Of a stretch of 64,000 nt of DNA, positions 1 to 8,683 are shown one piece after another (the stretch's first letter is position 1; every line of letters begins with the position of its first letter). The position numbers and the translations under genes are program-made. The notes below the pieces were generated by a model that saw only the letters and a list, made by a program, of their open reading frames with translations, did no database searches and was not told the DNA's origin. The stretch comes from Bacteroidales bacterium (GTDB lineage Bacteria > Bacteroidota > Bacteroidia > Bacteroidales > F082), in contig JAKIVD010000001.1 of the NCBI GenBank assembly GCA_021647205.1, forward strand, positions 269,225 through 333,224, read 5' to 3'.

Positions 1-510
1 TCGGATCAGGAAAAAGTAGTGGAAGAAATGGAAGCCTGGAAGGAAAAATTGCCTTCAGCAGAAGCCATTCCCGTTTCCGCACTTAATAGTTTTAATATTC
101 CCAAAGTGTTCGACCTTATCTTGCGCCACCTTCCGGAAAGCCCCCCTTACTTTTCGAAAGACGAGTTTACCGACCGCTCAATGCGTTTTTTTGTGTCGGA
201 AATCATCCGCGAAAAGATACTGACCAATTACAAAAAGGAAGTCCCTTACTCAGTTGAAGTGGTGGTAGAAGAATACAAAGAAGAAGCAAAAATTACCCGG
301 ATAACCGCCAATATTTTTGTGGCAAGGGAAACGCAAAAAGCAATCATTCTGGGGCATCAGGGAAAAGCCATCAAAAAGACAGGGACACAGGCCCGGCTGG
401 ATATCGAAGATTTTATCGGCAAAAAAGTATTCCTTGAATTAACCGTAAAAGTCAACAAAGACTGGCGCGATAATGAAAATTTGCTGAAACGCTTTGGCTA
501 CGATCATTAA
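1..510 (+). CDS. era: GTPase Era, C-terminal part (5' end outside window)
   Basis: Era is a membrane-associated GTPase that binds the 3' end of 16S rRNA and helps mature the 30S subunit. The open frame runs in from the left edge, so the G domain is mostly missing. What remains is the end of the G domain (the SALN motif region) and a full KH type-2 RNA-binding domain, with the motif ILGHQGKAIKK near the C-terminus and the usual ending KRFGYD. It is followed after 35 bases by der, another ribosome-assembly GTPase, so the two are probably co-transcribed. The assignment is strong because the KH domain and terminal signature are characteristic of Era. Confidence 0.95.
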   Translation, partial: SDQEKVVEEMEAWKEKLPSAEAIPVSALNSFNIPKVFDLILRHLPESPPYFSKDEFTDRSMRFFVSEIIREKILTNYKKEVPYSVEVVVEEYKEEAKITRITANIFVARETQKAIILGHQGKAIKKTGTQARLDIEDFIGKKVFLELTVKVNKDWRDNENLLKRFGYDH

Positions 511-545
511 GAACCAAACTTTAAACTTTTTAACTTATACCTCAC

Positions 546-1853
546 ATGAGTAACACACTGGCCATAGTAGGACGCCCGAACGTAGGAAAATCAACCCTTT
601 TCAACCGGCTCACAAAAACGCAGGAAGCGATTGTTGAAGCGGTTAGTGGCGTAACGCGCGACCGCATTTACGGCAAAAGCGATTGGAACGGCACTTTTTT
701 TTCTGTTATCGATACCGGCGGATATGTCCACGGTTCGGATGACACTTTCGAAGAGGAAATCAGGAAACAGGTATTGTTTGCCGTTGACGAATCGGATGCA
801 ATTGTTTTCATGGTTGACAGCCGGGAGGGAATTAGTCCCTTGGATGAGGATGTTGCGAACCTGTTGCGGAAGTCAAAAAAAGAAGTGTTTCTGGTGGCCA
901 ACAAGGTGGATTCGCCAAACCTGGCCAATCAGGCGGGTGAATTTTATGCCCTCGGACTTGGACAGGTTTACCCCGTATCTGCCATTAACGGAAGTGGGAC
1001 CGGCGATCTGCTTGACGAAGTGGTGAAAGCTTTCAAAGCACAGGAAGAAGATGAAGACACCGAACTACCGAGAATCGCCATCGTCGGCAGACCCAATGTG
1101 GGAAAATCTTCCCTGATCAATACATTGACCGGTGAAGACCGGAATATTGTCACGCCCATTGCAGGTACCACACGCGATTCCATCTACACCCGCTACAATG
1201 CCTTCGGGCATGATTTTATGCTGGTGGATACTGCGGGCCTCCGGAAAAAAGGCAAGGTTTACGAAAACATTGAGTTCTATTCTACCGTTCGCACCATACG
1301 TGCCATTGAAAAATCAGATGTCTGCATGGTGATGATTGATGCACAATCAGGCATTGAAAAACAGGACCTCAATATTTTTCATCTTGCCGAAAAAAACAAA
1401 AAAGGCATCGTGCTTGTTGTTAACAAATGGGATTTAGTACAAAAAGAAACCAATACCCACCTGGCCCTGGAAAAAGACATTCGTGGCAAAATTGCCCCAT
1501 TTAACGATGTGCCTGTCGTCTTTACTTCGGTAACGCAAAAGCAACGGATTTTCAAAGCACTGGAACTGGCTGCGGAGGTGTTTGACAAAAGAAGCAAAAG
1601 AATACCGACCTCAAAATTGAACGACACCCTGCTTCCCATTATTGAAAGCATTCCGCCACCGGCAGCTTCCCGGGGAAGGTATGTCAGGATAAAATATATC
1701 ATGCAACTGAAAACGGCTACCCCGCAGTTTGTATTTTTCTGCAACCTGCCCGATGATGTCAAAGAATCGTACAGGCGTTTTCTGGAAAACAAAATCAGGG
1801 AGAATTATGATTTTACCGGCGTCCCCATCCGGTTACATTTTAGAAAGAAATAA
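546..1853 (+). CDS. der: Ribosome assembly GTPase Der (EngA)
   Basis: Der is an essential GTPase with two tandem G domains that acts in 50S subunit maturation. At 435 residues it has the family's usual length. Two P-loops (GRPNVGKS) are visible, one starting near residue 8 and one near residue 178, each followed by a G2 threonine region (GVTRD and GTTRD), a G3 motif (DTGG and DTAG) and a G4 motif (NKVD and NKWD). A KH-like domain forms the last ~80 residues. It starts with ATG 35 bases after era and is followed 20 bases later by the S4-domain gene, suggesting a translation-related operon. Confidence 0.97.
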   Translation: MSNTLAIVGRPNVGKSTLFNRLTKTQEAIVEAVSGVTRDRIYGKSDWNGTFFSVIDTGGYVHGSDDTFEEEIRKQVLFAVDESDAIVFMVDSREGISPLDEDVANLLRKSKKEVFLVANKVDSPNLANQAGEFYALGLGQVYPVSAINGSGTGDLLDEVVKAFKAQEEDEDTELPRIAIVGRPNVGKSSLINTLTGEDRNIVTPIAGTTRDSIYTRYNAFGHDFMLVDTAGLRKKGKVYENIEFYSTVRTIRAIEKSDVCMVMIDAQSGIEKQDLNIFHLAEKNKKGIVLVVNKWDLVQKETNTHLALEKDIRGKIAPFNDVPVVFTSVTQKQRIFKALELAAEVFDKRSKRIPTSKLNDTLLPIIESIPPPAASRGRYVRIKYIMQLKTATPQFVFFCNLPDDVKESYRRFLENKIRENYDFTGVPIRLHFRKK

Positions 1854-1873
1854 CCGAAAAGAACATTGAAGCG

Positions 1874-2248
1874 TTGGAAACGGTACGAATTGACAAATGG
1901 TTGTGGGCAGTGCGCCTGTTTAAAACACGGTCGCAGGCAACAGAGGCCTGCAAAGGCGGAAAAGTTAAGATTGACGGGCATCATGTAAAACCCTCGCGCG
2001 ATATCCAAACAGGCGATGAAATTGAAATCCAACTGGCTGCCTTGAAGAAAAAAGTAAAAGTCCTGCAAGTCATTAAAAACCGGGTTGCGGCCAAACTGGT
2101 CACCGATTTGGCGGAAGATTTAACCCCGGCGGAAGAATACGAACGCCTTGATATGATGCGCCGGCTGAACTACGAAAAACGAACACGTGGTACCGGCCGG
2201 CCAACAAAAAAAGACCGGCGGGAAATTGAACGGCTGAAAAGGGAGTGA
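1874..2248 (+). CDS. S4-domain RNA-binding protein, Hsp15-like
   Basis: This 124-residue protein begins with an S4 RNA-binding fold (start METVRIDKWLWAVRLF, with the basic loop KTRSQATEACKGGKVKIDG). Hsp15 (HslR) of E. coli recognises stalled 50S subunits carrying nascent chains, and the N-terminal sequence fits that family. The C-terminus is rich in Lys/Arg/Glu, consistent with rRNA contact. The only suitable start in this frame is a TTG at 1874, 20 bases after der. No upstream ATG exists in frame. Placement directly behind era and der supports a ribosome-linked role. The exact orthology to Hsp15 is inferred. Confidence 0.82.
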   Translation: METVRIDKWLWAVRLFKTRSQATEACKGGKVKIDGHHVKPSRDIQTGDEIEIQLAALKKKVKVLQVIKNRVAAKLVTDLAEDLTPAEEYERLDMMRRLNYEKRTRGTGRPTKKDRREIERLKRE

Positions 2249-2489
2249 GGGAGAATTTGAAAATGGGGTGATTTGGCAATAACGATTTAAAATGATGAAA
2301 CACCCATGAAAGGTATTAAACACACCAGAAAATGATGAACAATACATCAGCACAGCTGCCACCAATAATTTGAATAATTGAAACCAACATGCCAAAGCCT
2401 ATTGACACACCTGCCTGACGGCAACCAGGCAAGGAAATGATTAATCTTTTCCCTGCGTCTTTGTGCTTTTGCGAGAAAATTATAAACAG
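2249..2489. other. Intergenic region with a hairpin and a degenerate repeat-like motif
   Basis: No gene is visible. At about 2411-2431 CTGCCTG and CAGGCA form a short imperfect hairpin. At about 2452-2478 the sequence CCTGCGTCTTTGTGCTTTTG followed by CGAGAAA resembles the (CTTTGCGT/CC)n-GAGAAA dispersed motif found between genes in many Bacteroidota. Repeat status is inferred from memory of the motif, not measured here. Confidence 0.35.
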
Positions 2490-3518
2490 ATGAAAAAGTA
2501 CTTCAACATAACGCTACTTATTATTTTTAGTGTAGCTGTTTTCTCTTCCTGTTCCAGAATATCTTCGCGAAATTTCAGCTTTGCTTTTTACAATGTTGAA
2601 AACCTGTTCGACACCATTAATGATCCTGACATTCGGGACGGGCGGTACGTACCCGGCAGTGACCTTCAATGGGACACTGAGAAGTATCTGCACAAATTAA
2701 ACAACCTGGCCAGGGTGATGGCTGTTGTGGATTCGACGGGTTTCCCCTCTGTTTTCGGGCTGAGTGAAGTAGAAAACCTTGCTGTTGTACGTGACCTGAT
2801 AAAGCGGAAAGAACTAAAAAAAGCAGGCTACAAAATCCTCCACAAAGACAGCCCTGACGGGAGGGGAATTGATGTGGCGCTGTTGTACCGGCCCAAAATT
2901 TACAAGCCCCTGGAAACCTATTTTATCCGGCCGGTTTTCCCAACAGACCCTGAAAATAAAACCCGCGACATCCTTTATTCCAAAGGCCTTGTGGGCGAAA
3001 AAGACACCATCCACATTTTTGTCAACCACTGGGTTTCGCGCTGGGGCGGACAGGAAAAAACAGAGCCGCACCGCATTGCCCTCGGGCAGTTGCTCAAACA
3101 AACCGCCGATTCCATCTTCGAGCTTAACCCCAACGCCAACATTCTTATTGCCGGTGATTTGAACGACAATCCCACCGACAAAAGTATTGCGGTTTATTTA
3201 AAAGCTGTTTTACCTGTTGCCGACACCAAACCCCAAACTTTGTATAACCTGTCGCTGGCACCTTTTCAAAAGGGTGAAGGAAGTTTGTACTACAAAAGCT
3301 GGGACATGTTTGACCAAATCATCGTTTCGACCGCTTTACTCAAAGGTAGCGAGGGTTTAAAAACCACTTCCGACCGGCAAACCGTCATTAAAAAAGACTG
3401 GATGCTTTACCAACCGGAAAAAGGGCCGGAAAGGCCAAGCCGGACAGCAGCAAAGAATTACTACGGCGGTTACAGCGACCACCTCCCGGTTTTTATCAGC
3501 ATGCATGTTTTAAAGTAA
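2490..3518 (+). CDS. Endonuclease/exonuclease/phosphatase-family lipoprotein
   Basis: The ATG at 2490 gives a 342-residue protein that begins with a lipoprotein signal (hydrophobic stretch ending FSSC, lipid-accepting Cys near residue 21). An upstream in-frame GTG at 2463 would put nine extra residues before the signal and is less likely. The mature part has the EEP (DNase I-like) fold: NVENLFD near the start, SEVEN for the metal-binding Glu, GRGIDVALLYR, the NHW segment, AGDLNDNP for the Asp/Asn pair, and the terminal catalytic SDHLPV. Family members cut nucleic acid or phosphodiesters. A surface-anchored nuclease or phosphatase is inferred, and the substrate cannot be told from sequence. 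Confidence 0.88.
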   Translation: MKKYFNITLLIIFSVAVFSSCSRISSRNFSFAFYNVENLFDTINDPDIRDGRYVPGSDLQWDTEKYLHKLNNLARVMAVVDSTGFPSVFGLSEVENLAVVRDLIKRKELKKAGYKILHKDSPDGRGIDVALLYRPKIYKPLETYFIRPVFPTDPENKTRDILYSKGLVGEKDTIHIFVNHWVSRWGGQEKTEPHRIALGQLLKQTADSIFELNPNANILIAGDLNDNPTDKSIAVYLKAVLPVADTKPQTLYNLSLAPFQKGEGSLYYKSWDMFDQIIVSTALLKGSEGLKTTSDRQTVIKKDWMLYQPEKGPERPSRTAAKNYYGGYSDHLPVFISMHVLK

Positions 3519-3566
3519 AAGTACCCCAGGTTTGGGATTTCAGGAATATGGATGACCGAAGACTGC

Positions 3567-4832
3567 TTAAAGCCCCAGCAAAACCTCAACGCCATTTTTC
3601 CCGCCAAATAACATGGCAGCAGGATTTTCAAGCATTTCTTTCACCTTCACCAGAAAGCCGACCGATTCGCGGCCATCTACAATGCGGTGGTCGTAACTCA
3701 ACGCAACGAACATCATGGGATGAATTTCCACTTTTCCATTGACGGCTATGGGGCGTTGTACAATGTTGTGCATGCCGAGAATAGCACTCTGGGGCGGATT
3801 CAAAATAGGGGTCGACATCATCGAGCCAAACACGCCGCCATTGGTAATGGTAAAGGTGCCGCCCTGCATTTCTTCGAGGGTGATTTTGTTGTCGCGGGCT
3901 TTGATGGCCAGTTCTTTTACCTTGTCTTCAATACCTGCCAGACTAAGAATTTCTGCATTGCGAATGACCGGAACCACCAGCCCTTTGGGCGAGCTGACGG
4001 CAATACTCACATCTACATAATCGAAAGTAACAACTTCCTCACCGTTTAATTGGGAATTGATGGCCGGAAAATAAGGAATGGCTTCGGTAACCGCTTTGGT
4101 GAAAAACGACATAAATCCCAACCCGACACCGTGTTGCTCTTTAAAAATCTCTTTGTACTTCTTCCTGATGTCCATGATGGGTGTCATGTTCACTTCGTTG
4201 AAAGTAGTGAGCATGGCGGTTTCATTTTTTACCGAAACCAGTCGCTGTGCCAGTTTTTTGCGCAGCATCGACATTTTTACCGCTTTCGATTCGCGGCCTC
4301 CTGTCCAGTTTGATGAAGTTGCTGAAACAGCAGTTTGTCCTGCTGTGTTTTTTCTTTCAGTGAGTACGTATTCCACATCCTTTTTTCCAATGCGGTTGTT
4401 TTTAAAAAAGTCAACAAGTTCCTGTTCGCCAAGTCCTTCGGTTTCCATCAGTTTGCGTGCGAGCGGGGAAATGGTGAGTTCGATATTGCTTTTTTCGGGA
4501 GGGGTTTTTGGCTTGGGCTCTCTTGCGTTTTCTTCCGCTTTTGGTGCAACAGATGCTTCCTTTTTGGTTGCAGCTTTCTTTTTGGCCACCCCTTTTCCTT
4601 CTGTATCAATACTGGCAAAAATGCTGCCCACTTCCACCGTATCGCCTTCTTCGGCCAGTTGTTTCAGGGTCCCGCTTTCGGTAGCGGCAATACTCAGGGT
4701 AGCTTTGTCAGAGTCAATCTCCACAATATCCTGATCTTTTTCAACGTATTCGCCATCTTCCGCCAGCCAACCGGCAATTTGTACTTCGGTGATGGATTCT
4801 CCCGGACTGGGTACTTTTATTTCTACAATCAT
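3567..4832 (-). CDS. sucB: 2-oxoglutarate dehydrogenase E2, dihydrolipoyl succinyltransferase
   Basis: E2 core of the 2-oxoglutarate dehydrogenase complex, moving the succinyl group from E1 to CoA in the TCA cycle. The 421 residues contain an N-terminal lipoyl domain with the attachment Lys at residue 43 (EIDSDKATL), an Ala/Lys/Pro-rich linker, a peripheral-subunit-binding domain ([14 protein letters not shown]), and the catalytic acyltransferase domain ending with [15 protein letters not shown], which holds the active-site His. It lies downstream of sucA on the same strand. The ~315-base gap between them is unusually long and holds an opposite-strand gene remnant. E3 (lipoamide dehydrogenase) is not in the window. 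Confidence 0.96.
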   Translation of the reverse strand: MIVEIKVPSPGESITEVQIAGWLAEDGEYVEKDQDIVEIDSDKATLSIAATESGTLKQLAEEGDTVEVGSIFASIDTEGKGVAKKKAATKKEASVAPKAEENAREPKPKTPPEKSNIELTISPLARKLMETEGLGEQELVDFFKNNRIGKKDVEYVLTERKNTAGQTAVSATSSNWTGGRESKAVKMSMLRKKLAQRLVSVKNETAMLTTFNEVNMTPIMDIRKKYKEIFKEQHGVGLGFMSFFTKAVTEAIPYFPAINSQLNGEEVVTFDYVDVSIAVSSPKGLVVPVIRNAEILSLAGIEDKVKELAIKARDNKITLEEMQGGTFTITNGGVFGSMMSTPILNPPQSAILGMHNIVQRPIAVNGKVEIHPMMFVALSYDHRIVDGRESVGFLVKVKEMLENPAAMLFGGKNGVEVLLGL

Positions 4833-5059
4833 AATGCAAAATTAGAAGAATATCTAATTCAATTGACACAACGACATTTAAACAACAAAAGCGGCTGATA
4901 AATATAAAAAGAAGGGGCTTGGTAGTTGACCGTTTACTTTCATCAGCATCGTTTATTTGCTGAATGCTGTTTTAGTTAATCGCACGCTTAAACCGGATTT
5001 TCCTATTTTTGAAAAATCTGCAAACTGACAATAGAAAACTGAATAACAAAAAACGAAAA

Positions 5060-5203
5060 ATGAACCCAATCATCAGAAATATTCTGGCCATTCTTGGCGG
5101 CATCGTGCTGGGAAGCGCAGTAAAAAGGAATAGTAGTGGCTTTATTTTACTTCAACGGTTTCACCCCCGAATGAAATTTGCTGTCAATCTGCTTCACTTT
5201 TAG
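5060..5203 (+). pseudogene. N-terminal remnant of a small membrane protein
   Basis: From ATG 5060 the frame reads MNPIIRNILAILGGIVLGSA, which looks like the first transmembrane helix of a conserved Bacteroidota membrane protein. The resemblance then stops abruptly and the frame runs antisense into the 3' end of sucA. I therefore read it as a truncated leftover whose 3' part was deleted. A chance open frame is possible, and the parent family is from memory only. Confidence 0.35.
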
Positions 5204-7999
5204 TTCTTTCAGCTCTTTTTCAAATGATTTCCACTTGTTTCCAATACAGACCATTTCGCAGTCGTCATAAATGTAGGGGCAATCGCATTGGAAAAAAGTT
5301 TTGTCCACTATCTTTTGCTGTCGGATAACGTGAAATTTAGGCGAGCCGGTGGCCGGGCTGCCACTTGCCGGACGGGCAATCAATTCAAATTGCACATCTT
5401 TTATCTCTTTGCGGATGAACTCCCAGGGTCCCATATTGGCCGGTTCTTCCTGTACCCATAAATAGCGGGTAGCCTTGTCATACTTTTTAAAGATGTCATC
5501 AATCTGGTTCTTGGGGAAAGGAAACAATTGTTCAATGCGAACCAATGCTGTATTTTTATTCCCGAGTTTTTCTTTTTCTGCCAAAAGGTCGTAATACACT
5601 TTGCCACTGCAAAAAGCAAGGGTGGTTGTTTGAGAAACAACAGCGGTTGCATCGTCAATCACTTCCTGAAAACCACCTTTGGTTACTTCTTCAGTTGTAG
5701 AAACACAGCGTGGGTGGCGCAGCAGGCTTTTGGGCGTAAAAATAATCAGGGGCTTGCGGAAAGGGCGGTGCAGCTGCCGCCGCAAAATATGGAAGAAATT
5801 GGCCGGGCTGGTACAATTGGCAATTTGCATATTGTTTTCGGCGGCCAGAATCAGGAAACGTTCGATGCGCGCGCTGGAGTGCTCCGGCCCCTGTCCTTCG
5901 TAACCGTGGGGCAAATACACAACCAGGTCGTTCATCACATTCCATTTGTCTTCGGCACTGCTGATAAACTGGTCGAAGATGGCCTGTGCCGTGTTGGCAA
6001 AATCGCCAAACTGGGCTTCCCAAATAGTCAAAGTGCTGGGTGAAGCCAGCGAATAACCGTACTCAAACCCCAGTACACCATATTCAGAAAGCAGGGAATT
6101 ATAGACTTCGAAAGTTGCCTGTTTATTGCTGATGTGGTTTAGCGGGATGTATTTTTCAATTTTATCTTCAATACTTAAAACGGCATGGCGGTGCGAAAAA
6201 GTACCGCGTTCCACGTCCTGTCCGCTCAGGCGTACCGGAATGCCTTCGTTGAGCAAACTGCCATAAGCCAGTAATTCGGCCATGGCCCAATCCAGTTTTC
6301 CCTGATTCAAAACCAAATCGCCCCTTTGTTTTTGTAAACGGATGGTTTTGCGGAAGAATTTTTTATCAGCCGGAAGTTCGGTAATACTTTTCGTAATACT
6401 GAGCAATTCTTTTTTGGGAATGGCTGTTGCCGGCGAGCTCAAAAAATCAGTGTCGGTTGCCTTTCGGATGTCATGCCAGGTTTCTTCCAGAAAACTGTGA
6501 ATGGATGCTTTGTCGCTTTCCCTGGATTTTACGAGGCTGGACTCTAATTTGTCGTTAAACGCTTTTTCGGCAGCCGCACAATCTGCTTCATCAACAACCC
6601 CTTCGGCAATCAGTTTCTCTTTGTAAATTTCGTAGGCGTTGGGGTGCTTCTCAATAAATTTGTATAAAATGGGTTGTGTAAAACGGGGTTCGTCACCTTC
6701 GTTGTGGCCGTATTTGCGGTAGCCCAAAATATCGATAAAAACATCTTTGTGGAACTTATTCCGAAATTCCATCGCCATTTGGATGGCAAAAACAACTTCT
6801 TCGGCATCGTCGCCATTCACATGAAAAACAGGCGAGAGCGTGGTTTTGGCCACATCGGTGCAATAGGTGCTCGACCGGGCATCCAGGTAATCCGTTGTAA
6901 AACCAATTTGGTTGTTCACCACGAGGTGAATGGTCCCCCCGGTTTTGTAACCTTTCAGGTCCTGCATTTGCACTACTTCGTAAACAATGCCCTGGCCGGC
7001 GATGGAAGCATCGCCATGGATAAGGATGGGGGCAATTTTGTTGGGGTCGCCCTGGTAAATCTGGTCGATTTTGGCACGGGTAATGCCCTCCACCAGCGGG
7101 TCGACAGCTTCAAGGTGCGAAGGGTTCGGGGCCAGCGTAAACTTTACCTGTTTGTCGGTGCTGGTGGTCCGTTCGATGGTAAATCCCAGGTGGTATTTTA
7201 CATCACCGAGCAGGCCTTCTTCCTCGTATTCCACACCTTCGAATTCAGAAAATATATCTTTGAAAGGTTTTCGTAAAATATTGGCCAGTACATTGAGCCG
7301 TCCCCGGTGTGGCATCCCGATAATAAACTCCTGGATGCCCAGTTCCGAGCCTTTCTCCATAATAGCATCCAGTGCGGGAATGAGGGCTTCGACGCCTTCC
7401 AGCGAAAAACGCTTCTGGCCCGGAAATTTCTTTTGAAGAAACTTTTCAAAACCCACTGCCCGTCTTAGTTTTTGCAGGATGTATTTTTTTTCTCCGGAAT
7501 TGTATTTTGGCCGGTTACGGGTTTTTTCAAAATTGTTTTGCAGCCAGTTGGCAATCTCAACATCCCGGATAAACAGGTATTCGACTCCGATTGAACGGCA
7601 ATACGTTTCTTCAAGAAAAGCCTTGATGTCTTTGAGTTTGGCATCGCCAATGCCAATTTCGTTTCCGGCATGAAAAGTTTTATCCGCATCGGAATTGGAC
7701 AAACCGTAATTTTCAAGAGCAAGCGTGGGAGCGTAGTCCCTCCGTTTTCTTACCGGGTTGGTTTTGGTGAACAGGTGCCCGCGCCGCCGGTAATCGTTAA
7801 TCATGTTGATGACCTTGAATTCATCCGAGGTCTCCAACTGCCGGCTTGCTTTGGAAGGGTAGCTGCTGAGGGCAAAATCGAAACCTTCAAAAAACTTTCG
7901 CCAGCCTTCTTCCACAGATGCCGGGTCGGATTTGAATTGTTGATAAAGCGTGTCAATCACAGCAGGGTCGGTGCTGTTTAAAAAGTCAAGGTTATCCAT
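5147..7999 (-). CDS. sucA: 2-oxoglutarate dehydrogenase E1 component
   Basis: Thiamine-diphosphate-dependent decarboxylase that starts the NAD-linked oxidation of 2-oxoglutarate to succinyl-CoA. The 950 residues match the usual E1 length and carry the N-terminal E1 signature (MDNLDFLNSTDPAVIDTLYQ), the core GMPHRGRLNVLANI, the ThDP/Mg site (HGDASIAGQG, followed by NNQIGFTT), the C-terminal half with the SSAR / LPHGYEGQGPEHS region, and RPASGSPATGS near the end. Together with sucB it makes the classical TCA route, while korAB about 700 bases away on the other strand encodes the ferredoxin-linked alternative. No defect is seen. Confidence 0.97.
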   Translation of the reverse strand: MDNLDFLNSTDPAVIDTLYQQFKSDPASVEEGWRKFFEGFDFALSSYPSKASRQLETSDEFKVINMINDYRRRGHLFTKTNPVRKRRDYAPTLALENYGLSNSDADKTFHAGNEIGIGDAKLKDIKAFLEETYCRSIGVEYLFIRDVEIANWLQNNFEKTRNRPKYNSGEKKYILQKLRRAVGFEKFLQKKFPGQKRFSLEGVEALIPALDAIMEKGSELGIQEFIIGMPHRGRLNVLANILRKPFKDIFSEFEGVEYEEEGLLGDVKYHLGFTIERTTSTDKQVKFTLAPNPSHLEAVDPLVEGITRAKIDQIYQGDPNKIAPILIHGDASIAGQGIVYEVVQMQDLKGYKTGGTIHLVVNNQIGFTTDYLDARSSTYCTDVAKTTLSPVFHVNGDDAEEVVFAIQMAMEFRNKFHKDVFIDILGYRKYGHNEGDEPRFTQPILYKFIEKHPNAYEIYKEKLIAEGVVDEADCAAAEKAFNDKLESSLVKSRESDKASIHSFLEETWHDIRKATDTDFLSSPATAIPKKELLSITKSITELPADKKFFRKTIRLQKQRGDLVLNQGKLDWAMAELLAYGSLLNEGIPVRLSGQDVERGTFSHRHAVLSIEDKIEKYIPLNHISNKQATFEVYNSLLSEYGVLGFEYGYSLASPSTLTIWEAQFGDFANTAQAIFDQFISSAEDKWNVMNDLVVYLPHGYEGQGPEHSSARIERFLILAAENNMQIANCTSPANFFHILRRQLHRPFRKPLIIFTPKSLLRHPRCVSTTEEVTKGGFQEVIDDATAVVSQTTTLAFCSGKVYYDLLAEKEKLGNKNTALVRIEQLFPFPKNQIDDIFKKYDKATRYLWVQEEPANMGPWEFIRKEIKDVQFELIARPASGSPATGSPKFHVIRQQKIVDKTFFQCDCPYIYDDCEMVCIGNKWKSFEKELKELKVKQIDSKFHSGVKPLK

Positions 8000-8089
8000 T
8001 TGATTTCATTACATCAATTCTGACAAAATTAGCAAATACTGGAAAACAGCTTTTCTATTTAGATTAATTCAAAATAAACAAAGGGGCGC

Positions 8090-8113
8090 AAAAAAAACCC
8101 CGCATGCGCGGGG
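8090..8113 (-). terminator. Rho-independent terminator of the ferredoxin gene
   Basis: CCCCGC (8098-8103) and GCGGGG (8108-8113) form a six-pair G/C stem with an ATGC loop. On the minus strand it is followed by eight T residues, and it lies about 25 bases past the ferredoxin stop. Confidence 0.85.
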
Positions 8114-8137
8114 TAAGTTAATTGTTTGTTACGTGAA

Positions 8138-8305
8138 TTATTCCGGATGAATAGCCTCTACCGGACATACATCTGCACACGCACCACAATCAGTGCAAAG
8201 ATCGGGGTCTATTACATAAATATCCCCTTCGGTGATTGCTTCAACGGGGCACTCGTCGATGCAAGAGCCACAAGCTGTGCAGTCATCAGTAATTACATAA
8301 GCCAT
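8138..8305 (-). CDS. 2[4Fe-4S] ferredoxin, 55 residues
   Basis: Small bacterial-type ferredoxin carrying two [4Fe-4S] clusters. Two Cys motifs are seen: CTACGSCIDECP and CTDCGACADVCP, the standard CxxCxxCxxxCP pair. The ATG at 8305 gives the normal length (MAYVITDDC start). A possible upstream start would add 14 unrelated residues. It faces korAB across a shared regulatory region and is the plausible electron acceptor for that enzyme, which reduces ferredoxin during 2-oxoglutarate oxidation. A terminator follows immediately, so it is monocistronic. Confidence 0.95.
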   Translation of the reverse strand: MAYVITDDCTACGSCIDECPVEAITEGDIYVIDPDLCTDCGACADVCPVEAIHPE

Positions 8306-8333
8306 AACTAAAAATTTTAAATTTAAAATTGCG

Positions 8334-8341
8334 CAAATATA
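8334..8341 (-). promoter_or_regulatory. Bacteroidota -7 element for the ferredoxin gene
   Basis: Read on the minus strand this is TATATTTG, a perfect match to the Bacteroidota -7 consensus TAnnTTTG, 28 bases upstream of the ferredoxin ATG. No convincing -33 TTTG is seen at the ideal spacing. Confidence 0.6.
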
Positions 8342-8683
8342 TTGCATTTGTTTAAACGCGAATAAGCAAATCCTTTTTTTTTCTCAATCTAATTAGCGGC
8401 TGAATTTACACTTTCATTCTGTCAGTAAATATTCAAGTTGCAGCCGTAAACCGGACAGATTCGGAAACAAACACGCCTGCTAAAATTTAGACTCATTATA
8501 ATTTAGAAAACAACGGCTTTCACAGATCGCGGGCATTAAAGCCAAATTGTTAACAATGTGTTTGTTACCCCCTCTTAAACAAGGGATGCGGATGGTTTGG
8601 CCACTGTTGAGAAAATACTTGTTTGTTCGGTTTTCCGTCCAATAATAAATTTAAATTTGCCGCCATAACCAAATGATGTTCTA
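8342..8683. promoter_or_regulatory. Divergent intergenic region between ferredoxin and korAB
   Basis: About 340 bases without a gene. It contains TAAATTTG at 8652-8659, a perfect TAnnTTTG match 24 bases before the korA ATG, so it most likely holds the korAB promoter as well as upstream elements for the ferredoxin gene. No clear operator or riboswitch fold was recognised. Confidence 0.55.

Noticed and set aside
5528..6043. 171-codon plus-strand frame opposite sucA
   Set aside because: It lies fully inside sucA on the other strand and shows low-complexity shadow sequence without domains.
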